Positions 1-8,079 of a stretch of 21,718 bases of DNA are shown one piece after another. The stretch is from the IMG/VR virus record IMGVR_UViG_3300023179_000572, positions 1 to 21,718 of that record; one strand, written 5' to 3'. How positions within the stretch are numbered: the first letter of the stretch is position 1; the number at the start of each line of letters is the position of its first letter. The notes below the pieces were generated by a model that searched no databases, was not told the origin of the DNA, and saw only the letters and a program-made list of their open reading frames with translations. A program made the translations under genes and the position numbers. This DNA is from a virus.

Positions 1-1
1 T

Positions 2-124
2 GAAGGACCAGCAACTATGCATGGTGGAGCAACTCCAAATATGCTTACACTTTGTATGAAAAGAGTTGATAATAGCACTAAGTTAGATGTGTGGTTTGCT
101 TTTACTTGTAAGGAATTGGCATAA
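2..124 (+). CDS. C-terminal end of an unidentified protein (partial)
   Basis: An open frame enters from the left edge and runs 40 codons to TAA at 122-124. The visible end reads roughly EGPATMHGGATPN, then a segment containing KRVDNSTKLDVW and a final CKELA. I do not recognise it. In T4-like phages the gene before 17 is often the small terminase gene 16 or a neck/tail gene, but nothing in these 40 residues settles which. It lies on the same strand as the late cassette and ends 32 bases before gene 17, so it is probably co-transcribed with it. The gap holds only an 8-codon ORF (125-151). Confidence 0.5.
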   Translation, partial: EGPATMHGGATPNMLTLCMKRVDNSTKLDVWFAFTCKELA

Positions 125-156
125 ATGGACTGGGAAGAAATTAGTAGGTAACTTTC

Positions 157-1806
157 ATGGCTGATAATGTTTATTTGGGCAACCCCAACCTAAAAAGAGC
201 AAATACTCAAATTGAGTTCACGGAAGAACAAATCATTGAGTTTTTAAAATGCAAAGAAGATCCCGTATATTTTGCCAGAAATTACATCAAGATTGTTACT
301 CTTGATCATGGGTTACAACCATTCAGAATGTATCCGTTTCAGGAAAAACTAATCAGAAATTTTCATGAATACAGATTTAATATATGCAAGATGCCTCGTC
401 AGACGGGTAAATCTACGACTTGCGTATCGTATCTATTACATTATGCAGTTTTTAATGATAATGTAAATATAGCCATCTTGGCGAACAAAGCATCTACAGC
501 AAGAGATCTTCTCAATAGATTACAACTTGCCTATGAGAACTTACCTACATGGATGCAACAAGGTGTTATATCTTGGAATAAAGGTTCTTTGGAACTTGAA
601 AATGGATCCAAAATATCATCAAACTCTACATCATCATCTGCTGTTCGTGGCGGATCTTATAATATCATATTTTTGGACGAATTTGCATTCATTCCAAATC
701 ACATTGCTGATGACTTCTTTGCGTCAGTTTATCCTACTATTTCTTCTGGGCAAAGCACAAAAGTAATCATTGTATCTACACCACGCGGTATGAATCATTT
801 CTACCGTATGTGGCATGATGCTGAGAGGGGTAAAAACGAATATGTACCCACTGATGTACATTGGTCTGAAGTTCCTGGTAGAGACGATGCATGGAAGGCA
901 CAGACAATTGCAAACACTTCTGAACAACAGTTTAAAGTTGAGTTTGAATGTGAGTTTTTAGGATCCGTAAATACTCTTATTAATCCAGCAAAACTTAGAA
1001 ATCTTGTTTATGAAGATCCAATAAAAAGAAATGCTGGTTTAGATGTATATGAGGAACCAAAAGAAGAACATAACTATTTGATGACAGTTGATGTTGCTCG
1101 TGGCATAGGCAATGATTATTCGGCATTTATTGTTTTTGATATTACAAACTTTCCATATAAAGTTGTAGCAAAATATAGAAATAATGAAATAAAGCCAATG
1201 CTATTTCCAAGCATTATTAATGAAGTTGCAAGGGGATATAATGATTGTTGGTTGTTAGTCGAAGTCAATGATATTGGAGATCAGGTATCTAATATTTTAC
1301 ATTTTGATTTGGAATATGATAATATTTTAATGTGTGCAATGAGAGGACGCGCTGGGCAAATTGTTGGATCTGGATTTAGTGGAAAAAAATCTCAACTTGG
1401 TGTGAGAATGACTGCGGCAGTTAAAAAGTTGGGGTGCTCTAACTTAAAGACTTTATTAGAAGATGATAAACTGTTAACAACTGACTATGACATTATATCA
1501 GAATTAACAACTTTTTCACAGAAGCATAACTCATTTGAAGCAGAAGAAGGATGTAATGATGATTTAGCAATGTGTCTTGTTATTTTTTCTTGGTTAGTTG
1601 CACAAGATTATTTCAAAGAAATGACGGATAATGATGTTCGCAAAAGAATCTATGAAGAACAAAAAAATCAAATAGAGCAAGATATGGCGCCATTTGGATT
1701 TATCTCAGATGGTATTAATGATATAAAGAGTTTTGTTGATGCTGATGGGGATAGATGGTATACGGATGAGTATGGTGATAGATCTTATATGTGGGATTAC
1801 ATTTAA
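157..1806 (+). CDS. gp17: Terminase large subunit gp17 (packaging ATPase and nuclease)
   Basis: Motor of DNA packaging: it docks on the portal, hydrolyses ATP to drive DNA into the prohead and cuts the concatemer. The 549-residue protein shows an N-terminal ASCE ATPase with Walker A RQTGKS (81-86) and Walker B FLDEFAF (172-178, catalytic Glu 175). A coupling-type STPRG follows at about 207-211. The C-terminal RNase H-like nuclease has Asp residues in VDVARGIGND (D312, D320) and an acidic pair in CNDDLAM (D468/D469). Its length is slightly below T4 gp17 (610). The start is the first ATG after in-frame stops, with AGG about 8 bases upstream. Its stop overlaps the next ATG (TAATG), which suggests coupled translation. 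Confidence 0.97.
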   Translation: MADNVYLGNPNLKRANTQIEFTEEQIIEFLKCKEDPVYFARNYIKIVTLDHGLQPFRMYPFQEKLIRNFHEYRFNICKMPRQTGKSTTCVSYLLHYAVFNDNVNIAILANKASTARDLLNRLQLAYENLPTWMQQGVISWNKGSLELENGSKISSNSTSSSAVRGGSYNIIFLDEFAFIPNHIADDFFASVYPTISSGQSTKVIIVSTPRGMNHFYRMWHDAERGKNEYVPTDVHWSEVPGRDDAWKAQTIANTSEQQFKVEFECEFLGSVNTLINPAKLRNLVYEDPIKRNAGLDVYEEPKEEHNYLMTVDVARGIGNDYSAFIVFDITNFPYKVVAKYRNNEIKPMLFPSIINEVARGYNDCWLLVEVNDIGDQVSNILHFDLEYDNILMCAMRGRAGQIVGSGFSGKKSQLGVRMTAAVKKLGCSNLKTLLEDDKLLTTDYDIISELTTFSQKHNSFEAEEGCNDDLAMCLVIFSWLVAQDYFKEMTDNDVRKRIYEEQKNQIEQDMAPFGFISDGINDIKSFVDADGDRWYTDEYGDRSYMWDYI

Positions 1807-2036
1807 TGGACCTTGATCAACAGATTGAACTAGAACATTTATTATTTTTTGACAGAAAATGTAAAGTTTGTAGAAAAGTAAAAAACTTAATCGATGATTT
1901 TTATTTGACTAGAAAAAATAAAGGTCATTTTCCATCAGCATATTCTTATGAGTGTAAAGAATGTACAATAGAGAGAATTAAGAATACTAGAAAGAATAAG
2001 ATTTTTTCGGTCGGATGGGAATATCCCGATTGGTAA
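1806..2036 (+). CDS. Small zinc-ribbon protein between genes 17 and 18
   Basis: A 76-residue protein of unknown function. It has two Cys pairs, CKVC near residue 19 and CKEC near residue 52, separated by about 30 residues with the pattern F-Y-x-x-R between them. A basic tail (RIKNTRKNK) follows. This layout resembles the zinc-ribbon that often precedes the HNH core in phage endonucleases, but no HNH residues are present, so an intact nuclease is unlikely. It may be a DNA- or terminase-binding accessory factor or a remnant. I chose the ATG at 1806 because it overlaps the gp17 stop (TAATG); an in-frame GTG at 1791 lies inside gp17. Function is inference only. Confidence 0.7.
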   Translation: MDLDQQIELEHLLFFDRKCKVCRKVKNLIDDFYLTRKNKGHFPSAYSYECKECTIERIKNTRKNKIFSVGWEYPDW

Positions 2037-2077
2037 ATATGTTCATGTATTGTTTCCCCAATGAAAGAAGTCTTTTT

Positions 2078-2085
2078 CATAAATA
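2078..2085 (+). promoter_or_regulatory. T4-type late promoter before gene 18
   Basis: CATAAATA matches 7 of 8 positions of the T4 late promoter octamer TATAAATA, read by gp55 with host core polymerase. It lies 38 bases before the gene 18 ATG, in the only sizeable gap between 17 and 18. An imperfect hairpin (TCTAGAAT / ATTCTGGA, about 2088-2104) and a ribosome site AGGAG (2110-2114) follow it. Confidence 0.6.
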
Positions 2086-2123
2086 TTTCTAGAATAATTC
2101 TGGACTTGTAGGAGAATAAAAAA

Positions 2124-4292
2124 ATGCCGCTAAACTTAGCATCTCCTGGAATTGTAGTAAGAGAGGTTGATTTAACACTAGGTAGGGTTAATACAGTTTC
2201 TGGTTCTGTTGGAGCAATTGTTGCACCATTTTCACAAGGACCAGTTTCTTATCCCGAAATTGTTAAAAATGAAAATGATCTTCTCAATATTTTTGGTCAA
2301 CCATATCCAACTGATAAGCACTATGAACACTGGATGGTTGCTTCATCATATCTTACATATGGTGGAACATTGAGGGTTTTAAGAGCAGATGGACAACTGC
2401 TAAAAAATAGTTTTGTTGGGTCTGCTTCAAGTATTAAAATCAAAAGTGAGGAACATTATAATCAACTAGGATACGACGAAAATACTATTACAAATGTAAC
2501 CTTTGCTGCAAGAAATCCAGGTTCTTGGGCAAACGGAATTAAAGTTGCAGTCATTGATGCGAAAGCGGACCAAATTTTAACAGGTATTTCTACAACAAAT
2601 ATTGCTGTTGGTTGTGGATTTACTTTTGCAATCCCATCAGGAACTATTCTTCCTGGTGTTGGATCAACAACTATTATTGATGGATATTTGAAAGGTGTAG
2701 TCACTGAAATTGGTTCTGGACAAATAGGAACTAAAATTGTAAGTCGTGTTTCTGCCGCAGGAACATCAACAGATGTTGATTATCAACCAACTGGTGTTTA
2801 TGCAATATCCAATAGTGGAAACGTTGCAATCCATACTGCTGGGTATTCAACCCCATTTGCAACCAGATCATTTACTGGACAAAGAGATTGGTTTGGGCAG
2901 CAATACATTACACTAACAAATGGTTCCATTCAGTGGGATCAAATTTCAAATCGCCCATCAACTTCCTCATATACTACGGCAAGAAGTGGAAGATTTGATG
3001 AAGTTCACATTGTAGTCATTGATGATGCTGGAAACGTTACTGGAAATGCTGGAACTATTCTTGAAAAGCATCTATCACTTTCAAAAGCAACTGATGCGGA
3101 ATATTCAGTTGGAAGTACATCCTATTGGAGAAAATATCTTGTAAATAACTCAAGATATATTTTTGGTGGTTCACAACCAGCAGGAACTGTAGTAACAGGA
3201 TTTGATCCAGCAGGTGCATCAACATTTACTCTGAATGCTGATACTGGATGGGATCAAGATTCTTCTGGAACTATATTTGCAGGAACTGGATCTAATACTT
3301 ATACTTTGGCAGGTGGAAAAAACTATAATGGGGGGACAGATTTAACTGTAACTGGATCTCTTTATTCTGGTTTAGAAGACATTCAAAGTGGATATATTAC
3401 TTTTGAAAATACAGAAAAGTACAAGATAGATTTCATTTTAATGGGATCTGCAAACTATCCAAAAGAACAAGCCCAGGCACTTGCAAACAAGTGCATTTCC
3501 ACAGCAGAAATAAGAAAAGATGCAATTGCATTTATTTCTCCATATCGCCAAGCATTCTTGAACGATTCATCAGTTGGAACTGTTACAGTAAATTCTGACG
3601 ATCAAATCACTGATAATCTAATCAGTTTCTATTCTCCGATTACATCCACAACTTATGGAGTTTTTGACAGTGGATACAAATACATGTATGATAGATTTAA
3701 TGATACTTTCCGATATGTTCCTTTAAATGGAGATATTGCTGGATGTTGTGCCAGAAATGATATTAATCAGTTCCCATGGTTTTCACCTGCTGGAACTTCT
3801 AGAGGTACAATCTTAAATGCAGTAAAACTTCCATTCAATCCATCAAAAACTCAAAGAGATAGACTCTATTCAAACAGAATTAATCCAGTTATTCTTTCAC
3901 CTGGATCTGGGATAATTTTATTTGGAGACAAGACTGGTTATGCAAAATCATCAGCATTTGATCGAATCAATGTTCGTAGATTGTTCGTTTATCTTGAAAA
4001 TGCAATTTCTGCTGCAGCAAAAGATCAACTATTTGAGTTTAACGATGAAATCACCAGAACAAACTTTGTAAATATTATTGAACCATTCCTCCGTGATGTT
4101 CAATCCAAGAGAGGAATCTATGATTATGTTGTTATTTGTGATGAAACAAATAATACTGCTGCTGTGATTGATAATAACGAGTTTGTTGCTGACATTTATA
4201 TAAAACCAGCAAGATCGATTAACTTTATCGGTCTAACCTTCATAGCCACCAGAACTGGTGTTGCTTTTGAAGAAGTAATTGGAAAAGTTTAA
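2124..4292 (+). CDS. gp18: Contractile tail sheath protein gp18
   Basis: Major sheath subunit that polymerises around the tail tube and contracts during infection. It has 722 residues, a little longer than T4 gp18 (659). The N-terminus (MPLNLASPGIVVREVDLT) and C-terminus (ARSINFIGLTFIATRTGVAFEE) are typical of contractile sheath proteins, whose ends form the inter-subunit mesh. The central half is rich in Gly, Ser, Thr and Asn, fitting the variable surface domains inserted in sheath proteins. The C-terminal third, from about residue 430, is the conserved core. AGGAG sits 10 bases before the ATG. Gene 19 follows 21 bases later with no terminator, so the two are likely co-transcribed. Confidence 0.96.
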   Translation: MPLNLASPGIVVREVDLTLGRVNTVSGSVGAIVAPFSQGPVSYPEIVKNENDLLNIFGQPYPTDKHYEHWMVASSYLTYGGTLRVLRADGQLLKNSFVGSASSIKIKSEEHYNQLGYDENTITNVTFAARNPGSWANGIKVAVIDAKADQILTGISTTNIAVGCGFTFAIPSGTILPGVGSTTIIDGYLKGVVTEIGSGQIGTKIVSRVSAAGTSTDVDYQPTGVYAISNSGNVAIHTAGYSTPFATRSFTGQRDWFGQQYITLTNGSIQWDQISNRPSTSSYTTARSGRFDEVHIVVIDDAGNVTGNAGTILEKHLSLSKATDAEYSVGSTSYWRKYLVNNSRYIFGGSQPAGTVVTGFDPAGASTFTLNADTGWDQDSSGTIFAGTGSNTYTLAGGKNYNGGTDLTVTGSLYSGLEDIQSGYITFENTEKYKIDFILMGSANYPKEQAQALANKCISTAEIRKDAIAFISPYRQAFLNDSSVGTVTVNSDDQITDNLISFYSPITSTTYGVFDSGYKYMYDRFNDTFRYVPLNGDIAGCCARNDINQFPWFSPAGTSRGTILNAVKLPFNPSKTQRDRLYSNRINPVILSPGSGIILFGDKTGYAKSSAFDRINVRRLFVYLENAISAAAKDQLFEFNDEITRTNFVNIIEPFLRDVQSKRGIYDYVVICDETNNTAAVIDNNEFVADIYIKPARSINFIGLTFIATRTGVAFEEVIGKV

Positions 4293-4313
4293 TTTACTTA
4301 GAGGTTAAAACAA

Positions 4314-4904
4314 ATGGCAACCAGAAATCAATTAAATCCACCCCCTTTAAGAAAGATTACCGACTTCAAGAGTAAGCTTACTGGTGGTGGTGCTCGTTCA
4401 AACCTTTTTGAGGTTGTTCTTTCATTCCCAGATGCTGCTAAAGCAGATGCTGTAGTTCTTGATAAAGCAAGATTTTTGGTAAAAGGTGCAAACCTTCCTG
4501 CCTCGAATGTTGCACAAATCGAAGTTCCTTTTAGAGGAAGAGTTTTAAAAATTGCTGGGGACAGAACTTTTGATTCTTGGACAGTAACTGTTATTAACGA
4601 TACCGATTTTGCAATTCGTTCTGCTTTTGAGAACTGGATGAATAAAATCAATAGAGTTTCTGATAATACTGGGTTAACAAACCCAGCATTATATCAAGCA
4701 GATGCATATGTCTATCAACTTGATCGTAGTGGAGAAACTTTAAGAGCATATCATTTTTATGATGTTTTCCCAACACAAGTAAGTATGATTGATCTCTCAT
4801 ATGATTCTCAAGGTATTCAAGAGTTTACTGTTGAACTTCAAGTTCAGTGGTGGGAAGCAATCAAAGGTAATGCTGCAGTAGCAGGTGGAGAGGATATCAA
4901 CTAA
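4314..4904 (+). CDS. gp19: Tail tube protein gp19
   Basis: Main subunit of the rigid inner tube through which DNA leaves. It has 196 residues (T4 gp19 is 163). It shows the pattern of the phage T4 gp19 tube family: an early NLFEVVLSFP strand, a KGANLPASN loop, the FRGRVLKIAGDRTFD stretch, a central NDTDFAIRSAFENWMNKI segment and a C-terminal strand ending in VQWWEA. The ribosome-site leader GAGGTTAAAACAAATG (4301-4316) is nearly identical to that of gene 23. A perfect 7-bp hairpin lies inside the gene at 4669-4686. Gene 20 starts 31 bases after the stop. Confidence 0.95.
   Translation: MATRNQLNPPPLRKITDFKSKLTGGGARSNLFEVVLSFPDAAKADAVVLDKARFLVKGANLPASNVAQIEVPFRGRVLKIAGDRTFDSWTVTVINDTDFAIRSAFENWMNKINRVSDNTGLTNPALYQADAYVYQLDRSGETLRAYHFYDVFPTQVSMIDLSYDSQGIQEFTVELQVQWWEAIKGNAAVAGGEDIN
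4669..4686 (+). other. Perfect hairpin inside gene 19
   Basis: CTGGGTT (4669-4675) pairs fully with AACCCAG (4680-4686) around a 4-base AACA loop. No T-tract follows, so it is not a standard terminator. It may affect mRNA stability or ribosome movement, or be chance. Confidence 0.5.
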
Positions 4905-4935
4905 ATAGTATAATAACAGGTAAATAGATTTTACT

Positions 4936-6651
4936 ATGGCAAAACTTTTTGGATTTTCTATTGAAGACCAAGTCCAAAAATCACCTACAATATTATCCCC
5001 CGTCCCCGAAACTAACGAGGACGGGGTTGATAATTTTATTGCCAGTGGTTTTTATGGTCAATATCTTGATATTGAAGGCGTATATAGATCAGAACATGAT
5101 TTAATTAAAAGATACCGTGAGATGGCAATACACCCAGAGTGTGATAATGCCATCGAAGATGTTGTTAACGAAGCTTTGGTAAGTGACTTATATGATTCTC
5201 CAGTTGAGATAGAACTATCAAATTTAAATGCGAGTGATCAGTTAAAGAAAAGAATAAGAAACGAGTTTAAATATATCAAAGAAATAATGGATTTTGACAG
5301 AAAATGTCATGAAATCTTTAGGAACTGGTATGTTGATGGGAGACTATATTATTTAAAAGTTATCGATGTTAAGAATCCTCAACTTGGTATCCAGGAGTTG
5401 AGGTATATTGATCCCATGAAAATGAGATATATTCGTCAGGAGAAAAAAGATCCAAATAGAAGAGAAATTTTTAATATCGCAGCAGATACTAAAGAAACTC
5501 AAAGGTCATTAAATATTGAACTTGAAGAATATTATACATATACACCAACACCAAATTATCCAACAGGAATGATATCAGGTGCTGGTGGACAAAAGGCGAT
5601 TAAAATTGCAAAAGATTCAATCACATACTGCACTTCTGGATTAGTAGATAGAAATAAAGGAACTGTTCTTTCATATTTGCATAAAGCAATTAAAGCTCTC
5701 AATCAACTTCGTATGATTGAAGATTCTCTTGTAATTTATCGTTTATCCAGAGCACCAGAACGTCGTATTTTTTATATTGATGTTGGCAATCTTCCAAAAG
5801 TAAAGGCAGAGCAATATCTCAAGGATGTTATGAATCGTTATCGTAACAAACTTGTATATGTTGCCAACACTGGTGAAGTCCGTGATGATCGTAAGTTTAT
5901 GAGTATGATGGAAGATTTTTGGCTTCCAAGAAGAGAGGGTGGAAGAGGAACAGAAATTACAACTCTTCCTGGTGGACAAAATCTTGGAGAACTTGCCGAC
6001 ATTGAATATTTTCAAAAGAAACTTTATAGGGCATTGGGAGTTCCAGAATCAAGAATTGCTGGAGATGGTGGATTTAATCTTGGTCGTTCATCAGAAATTT
6101 TGAGAGATGAACTTAAGTTTTCTAAGTTTGTTGGGCGCTTAAGAAAACGATTTTCTCAAATGTTCAATGACATGTTGAGAACGCAATTGATTCTCAAAAA
6201 CATCGTATCTCCCGAAGATTGGGAAGTAATGAGTGATCATATTCAGTATGATTTTCTTTATGATAACCAGTTTGCCGAACTAAAAGAGACTGAACTTTTA
6301 CAAAACAGACTTGGAATCTTAGCAACGATTGAATCTTATATTGGAAAATATTATTCAAACGAATATGTGAGAAAAAGGATTCTTCGGCAGACGGATACTG
6401 AAATAATTGATATCAACGAACAAATTAAAAATGAGATTAAAAAGGGAATAATACCAAACCCTTCATCCACTGATCCTATTACAGGTCAGCCCTTACCACC
6501 AACATCTCCAGAAGGAACTGGATATGGAACTGAAGGAATGGGTCAAAATGGAATGAATATGGGAGAAGTTCCACAAGAACCAACTCTAAACCAGCAGTCC
6601 ACTGATCTAGATGCTCAGATGCAAAAAGATGCCAAGAAATCCGAAATATAA
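4936..6651 (+). CDS. gp20: Portal vertex protein gp20
   Basis: Forms the dodecameric portal that starts head assembly, binds terminase during packaging and joins the neck. It has 571 residues (T4 gp20 is 524). Recognisable gp20 stretches include YRSEHDLIKRYREMA, HPECDNAIEDVVNEA, FRNWYVDGRLYY, SRAPERRIFYIDVGNLP and EYFQKKLYRALGVPESR. The C-terminal 70 residues are rich in Pro, Gly, Met and Gln and look disordered. The gene begins 31 bases after gene 19 and its TAA lies inside a consensus late promoter octamer. A GC-rich hairpin sits 62 bases inside the coding region, unusual for this AT-rich sequence. Confidence 0.97.
   Translation: MAKLFGFSIEDQVQKSPTILSPVPETNEDGVDNFIASGFYGQYLDIEGVYRSEHDLIKRYREMAIHPECDNAIEDVVNEALVSDLYDSPVEIELSNLNASDQLKKRIRNEFKYIKEIMDFDRKCHEIFRNWYVDGRLYYLKVIDVKNPQLGIQELRYIDPMKMRYIRQEKKDPNRREIFNIAADTKETQRSLNIELEEYYTYTPTPNYPTGMISGAGGQKAIKIAKDSITYCTSGLVDRNKGTVLSYLHKAIKALNQLRMIEDSLVIYRLSRAPERRIFYIDVGNLPKVKAEQYLKDVMNRYRNKLVYVANTGEVRDDRKFMSMMEDFWLPRREGGRGTEITTLPGGQNLGELADIEYFQKKLYRALGVPESRIAGDGGFNLGRSSEILRDELKFSKFVGRLRKRFSQMFNDMLRTQLILKNIVSPEDWEVMSDHIQYDFLYDNQFAELKETELLQNRLGILATIESYIGKYYSNEYVRKRILRQTDTEIIDINEQIKNEIKKGIIPNPSSTDPITGQPLPPTSPEGTGYGTEGMGQNGMNMGEVPQEPTLNQQSTDLDAQMQKDAKKSEI
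4998..5026 (+). other. GC-rich hairpin near the start of gene 20
   Basis: CCCCGTCCCCG (4998-5008) pairs with CGAGGACGGGG (5016-5026) with one C-A mismatch and a 7-base AAACTAA loop; the outer 8 bp are perfect. It lies in codons 21-31 of the portal gene. No U-run follows directly (the next bases are TTGATAATTTT), so it is at best a pause or attenuation site. Confidence 0.55.
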
Positions 6652-6654
6652 ATA
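6647..6654 (+). promoter_or_regulatory. Consensus T4 late promoter before gene 67
   Basis: TATAAATA, an exact match to the T4 late octamer. It overlaps the gene 20 stop codon (TAA at 6649-6651) and lies 26 bases before the gene 67 ATG, allowing a short leader. It would start transcription of 67, the unknown gene and 21. Confidence 0.8.
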
Positions 6655-6679
6655 AAAGATAGACATATATCTAAATTTT

Positions 6680-6847
6680 ATGGAAGAAATTATCGATTTG
6701 ATTGCAACAGATTCTTCTCCTGCAAATATTTCAGACAAAATTAAACAAGTGTTATTTGCAAAATCAGCAGAAAAAATCGAACTTGCAAAACCAGTAGTTG
6801 CTTCATCAATGTTTGATGAAGTAGAAGAGGTAGAGGATCAAGAATAA
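6680..6847 (+). CDS. gp67: Prohead core protein gp67-like
   Basis: A 55-residue protein just after the portal gene, exactly where T4 has gene 67. It starts MEEIIDLIATDSS, has a central Lys-rich helix (FAKSAEKIELAKPVVASSMF) and ends in an acidic tail (FDEVEEVEDQE). This is the layout of T4 gp67, a small scaffold-core protein with an acidic C-terminus that gp21 cuts into an internal peptide. T4 gp67 is 80 residues, so this one is short and its acidic tail reduced. The identity rests on position, N-terminus and composition. The stop overlaps the next start (TAATG). Confidence 0.72.
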   Translation: MEEIIDLIATDSSPANISDKIKQVLFAKSAEKIELAKPVVASSMFDEVEEVEDQE

Positions 6848-7389
6848 TGGCTATCAAAGTTATTCAAGATACAGTTATTCCTAGACTTGCGCCATCTATA
6901 GGTGTTGCTACAACTAGTGTTCCGATTGTTTTGAGAACTGGATATTTGAGAATTACAATTGGATCCACTACTGGAAGTTCTGGAGGATATGTTTCTATCG
7001 GAACAAATCCAGTTGCAACACAAGATAGCTATCATATTACATCATACAGTGTAGATATTCTTAAAGAAACTTTGAGAAATCAAAGAATAATAGGAATCAC
7101 TACTGGAACAACAACAACAATAAATTTTGGCGAAAATAATGGTAATACATTTGACATAAAAGATTATGTATCAATTACTGGTGCAACAACAGCAGGTATC
7201 AATACTTCTCATGTGCCAATTATTTCAATGACTGAGAATGGAATTACAATCGCACATAATAGTTCATCTGTTGTTTCTCCAGTTATAGGTAATGGTATTG
7301 TTTCGAGAAGTGTAAAAGTTTCTTGCTTGACCTATGAGCCAGATACATTCTTCAATATTGCAGAAGTCGTTTCTCTAGTATCAGAATAA
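6847..7389 (+). CDS. Unknown beta-rich protein in the place of T4 gene 68
   Basis: A 180-residue protein rich in Thr, Ser, Gly, Ile and Val, with few charged residues and no coiled coil. Stretches such as YLRITIGSTTGSSGGYVSIG, GITTGTTTTINFG and VSITGATTAGINTSHVP suggest short beta-strands and turns, as in decoration, fibre or tip domains of virion proteins. T4 gp68 is a charged, helical core protein, so this is not an obvious gp68. It overlaps gp67 by one base and ends one base before gene 21. This suggests late co-expression with head-assembly proteins. A head-surface or connector role is inference; I do not recognise the family. Confidence 0.75.
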   Translation: MAIKVIQDTVIPRLAPSIGVATTSVPIVLRTGYLRITIGSTTGSSGGYVSIGTNPVATQDSYHITSYSVDILKETLRNQRIIGITTGTTTTINFGENNGNTFDIKDYVSITGATTAGINTSHVPIISMTENGITIAHNSSSVVSPVIGNGIVSRSVKVSCLTYEPDTFFNIAEVVSLVSE

Positions 7390-7390
7390 A

Positions 7391-8041
7391 ATGAAACTCA
7401 TCACAGAAGAAGTACAACAAGTTAAGTTTATCACCGAAGGAAAAGGTACTAATAAAAAAATGTTTATTGAAGGTATTTTCCTTCAAGGAGACATTTGCAA
7501 TCGTAATGGAAGAATGTATCCTATGTCAACTCTTGCAAAAGAGGTAAACAGATACAATGAAGCATTTGTTTCCAAAGGTCGTGCTCTTGGAGAACTTGGT
7601 CATCCTGAGGGACCTACTGTTAATCTTGATCGTGTTTCTCATAAAATTGTTTCTCTTACTTGTGAGGGAACTAACTTCAGGGGTAAGGCACAACTTTTAG
7701 AAACTCCAATGGGTAAGATTGCAAAATCTCTTATTGGTGAAGGAGTTTGTCTTGGTGTTTCTTCTCGTGGTGTTGGATCTCTTCAGATGACTAATGAAGG
7801 ACATAAAGTAGTTGGTCCCGATTTTATGTTAGCAACTGCTGCTGATATTGTTGCAGATCCTTCTGCTCCCGATGCCTTTATTTCTGGAATTATGGAAGGT
7901 AAGGAATGGGTTTGGGAAGGTGGAATTCTTCGTGAAAAACTTGCCAAACAAACTAAGCGCAGAATTAATACTTTAGTAGATGAAAGAACACTTCAGGAAC
8001 ATAAGGTTGAATTGTTTCAGGAATTTCTTTCAAATCTTTGA
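7391..8041 (+). CDS. gp21: Prohead core protease gp21
   Basis: Serine protease of the prohead core that cuts the scaffold, gp23 and packaged internal proteins before DNA filling. In T4 it cuts after Glu in (L/I)-x-E|(A/G). It has 216 residues (T4 212). The catalytic His lies in GELGHPE (H71) and the Ser in LGVSSRGVGS (S124/S125), the herpesvirus-assemblin-like arrangement of this family. FIEGIFLQGDICNRNGRMYP near the N-terminus is also typical. The ATG follows the previous stop by one base. Candidate substrates with matching sites in this window are gp22, gp23 and the products at 10951 and 18106. Confidence 0.95.
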   Translation: MKLITEEVQQVKFITEGKGTNKKMFIEGIFLQGDICNRNGRMYPMSTLAKEVNRYNEAFVSKGRALGELGHPEGPTVNLDRVSHKIVSLTCEGTNFRGKAQLLETPMGKIAKSLIGEGVCLGVSSRGVGSLQMTNEGHKVVGPDFMLATAADIVADPSAPDAFISGIMEGKEWVWEGGILREKLAKQTKRRINTLVDERTLQEHKVELFQEFLSNL

Positions 8042-8044
8042 TTT

Positions 8045-8056
8045 AATAAATAAATA
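8045..8056 (+). promoter_or_regulatory. Overlapping late promoter octamers before gene 22
   Basis: AATAAATAAATA holds two overlapping AATAAATA octamers (8045-8052 and 8049-8056), each matching 7 of 8 positions of TATAAATA. They lie 23-35 bases before the gene 22 ATG, just after the gene 21 stop. Which register is used cannot be told from the sequence. Confidence 0.55.
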
Positions 8057-8079
8057 TAGATTATAACACAATCAAACAA

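Noticed and set aside
125-151. 8-residue ORF (MDWEEISR) before gene 17
   Set aside because: Too short to support as a gene, though the ATG follows the previous stop directly; it might be a leader peptide or a remnant.
1791-1805. GTG start extending the zinc-ribbon protein upstream
   Set aside because: It lies inside gp17; the TAATG-overlapping ATG at 1806 is the usual arrangement in this operon.
4901-4927. Promoters before gene 20 (TATAAT at 4909-4914, CTAAATAG and GTAAATAG)
   Set aside because: No -35 for the TATAAT, and the octamer matches are only 6 of 8; gene 20 is probably read from upstream.
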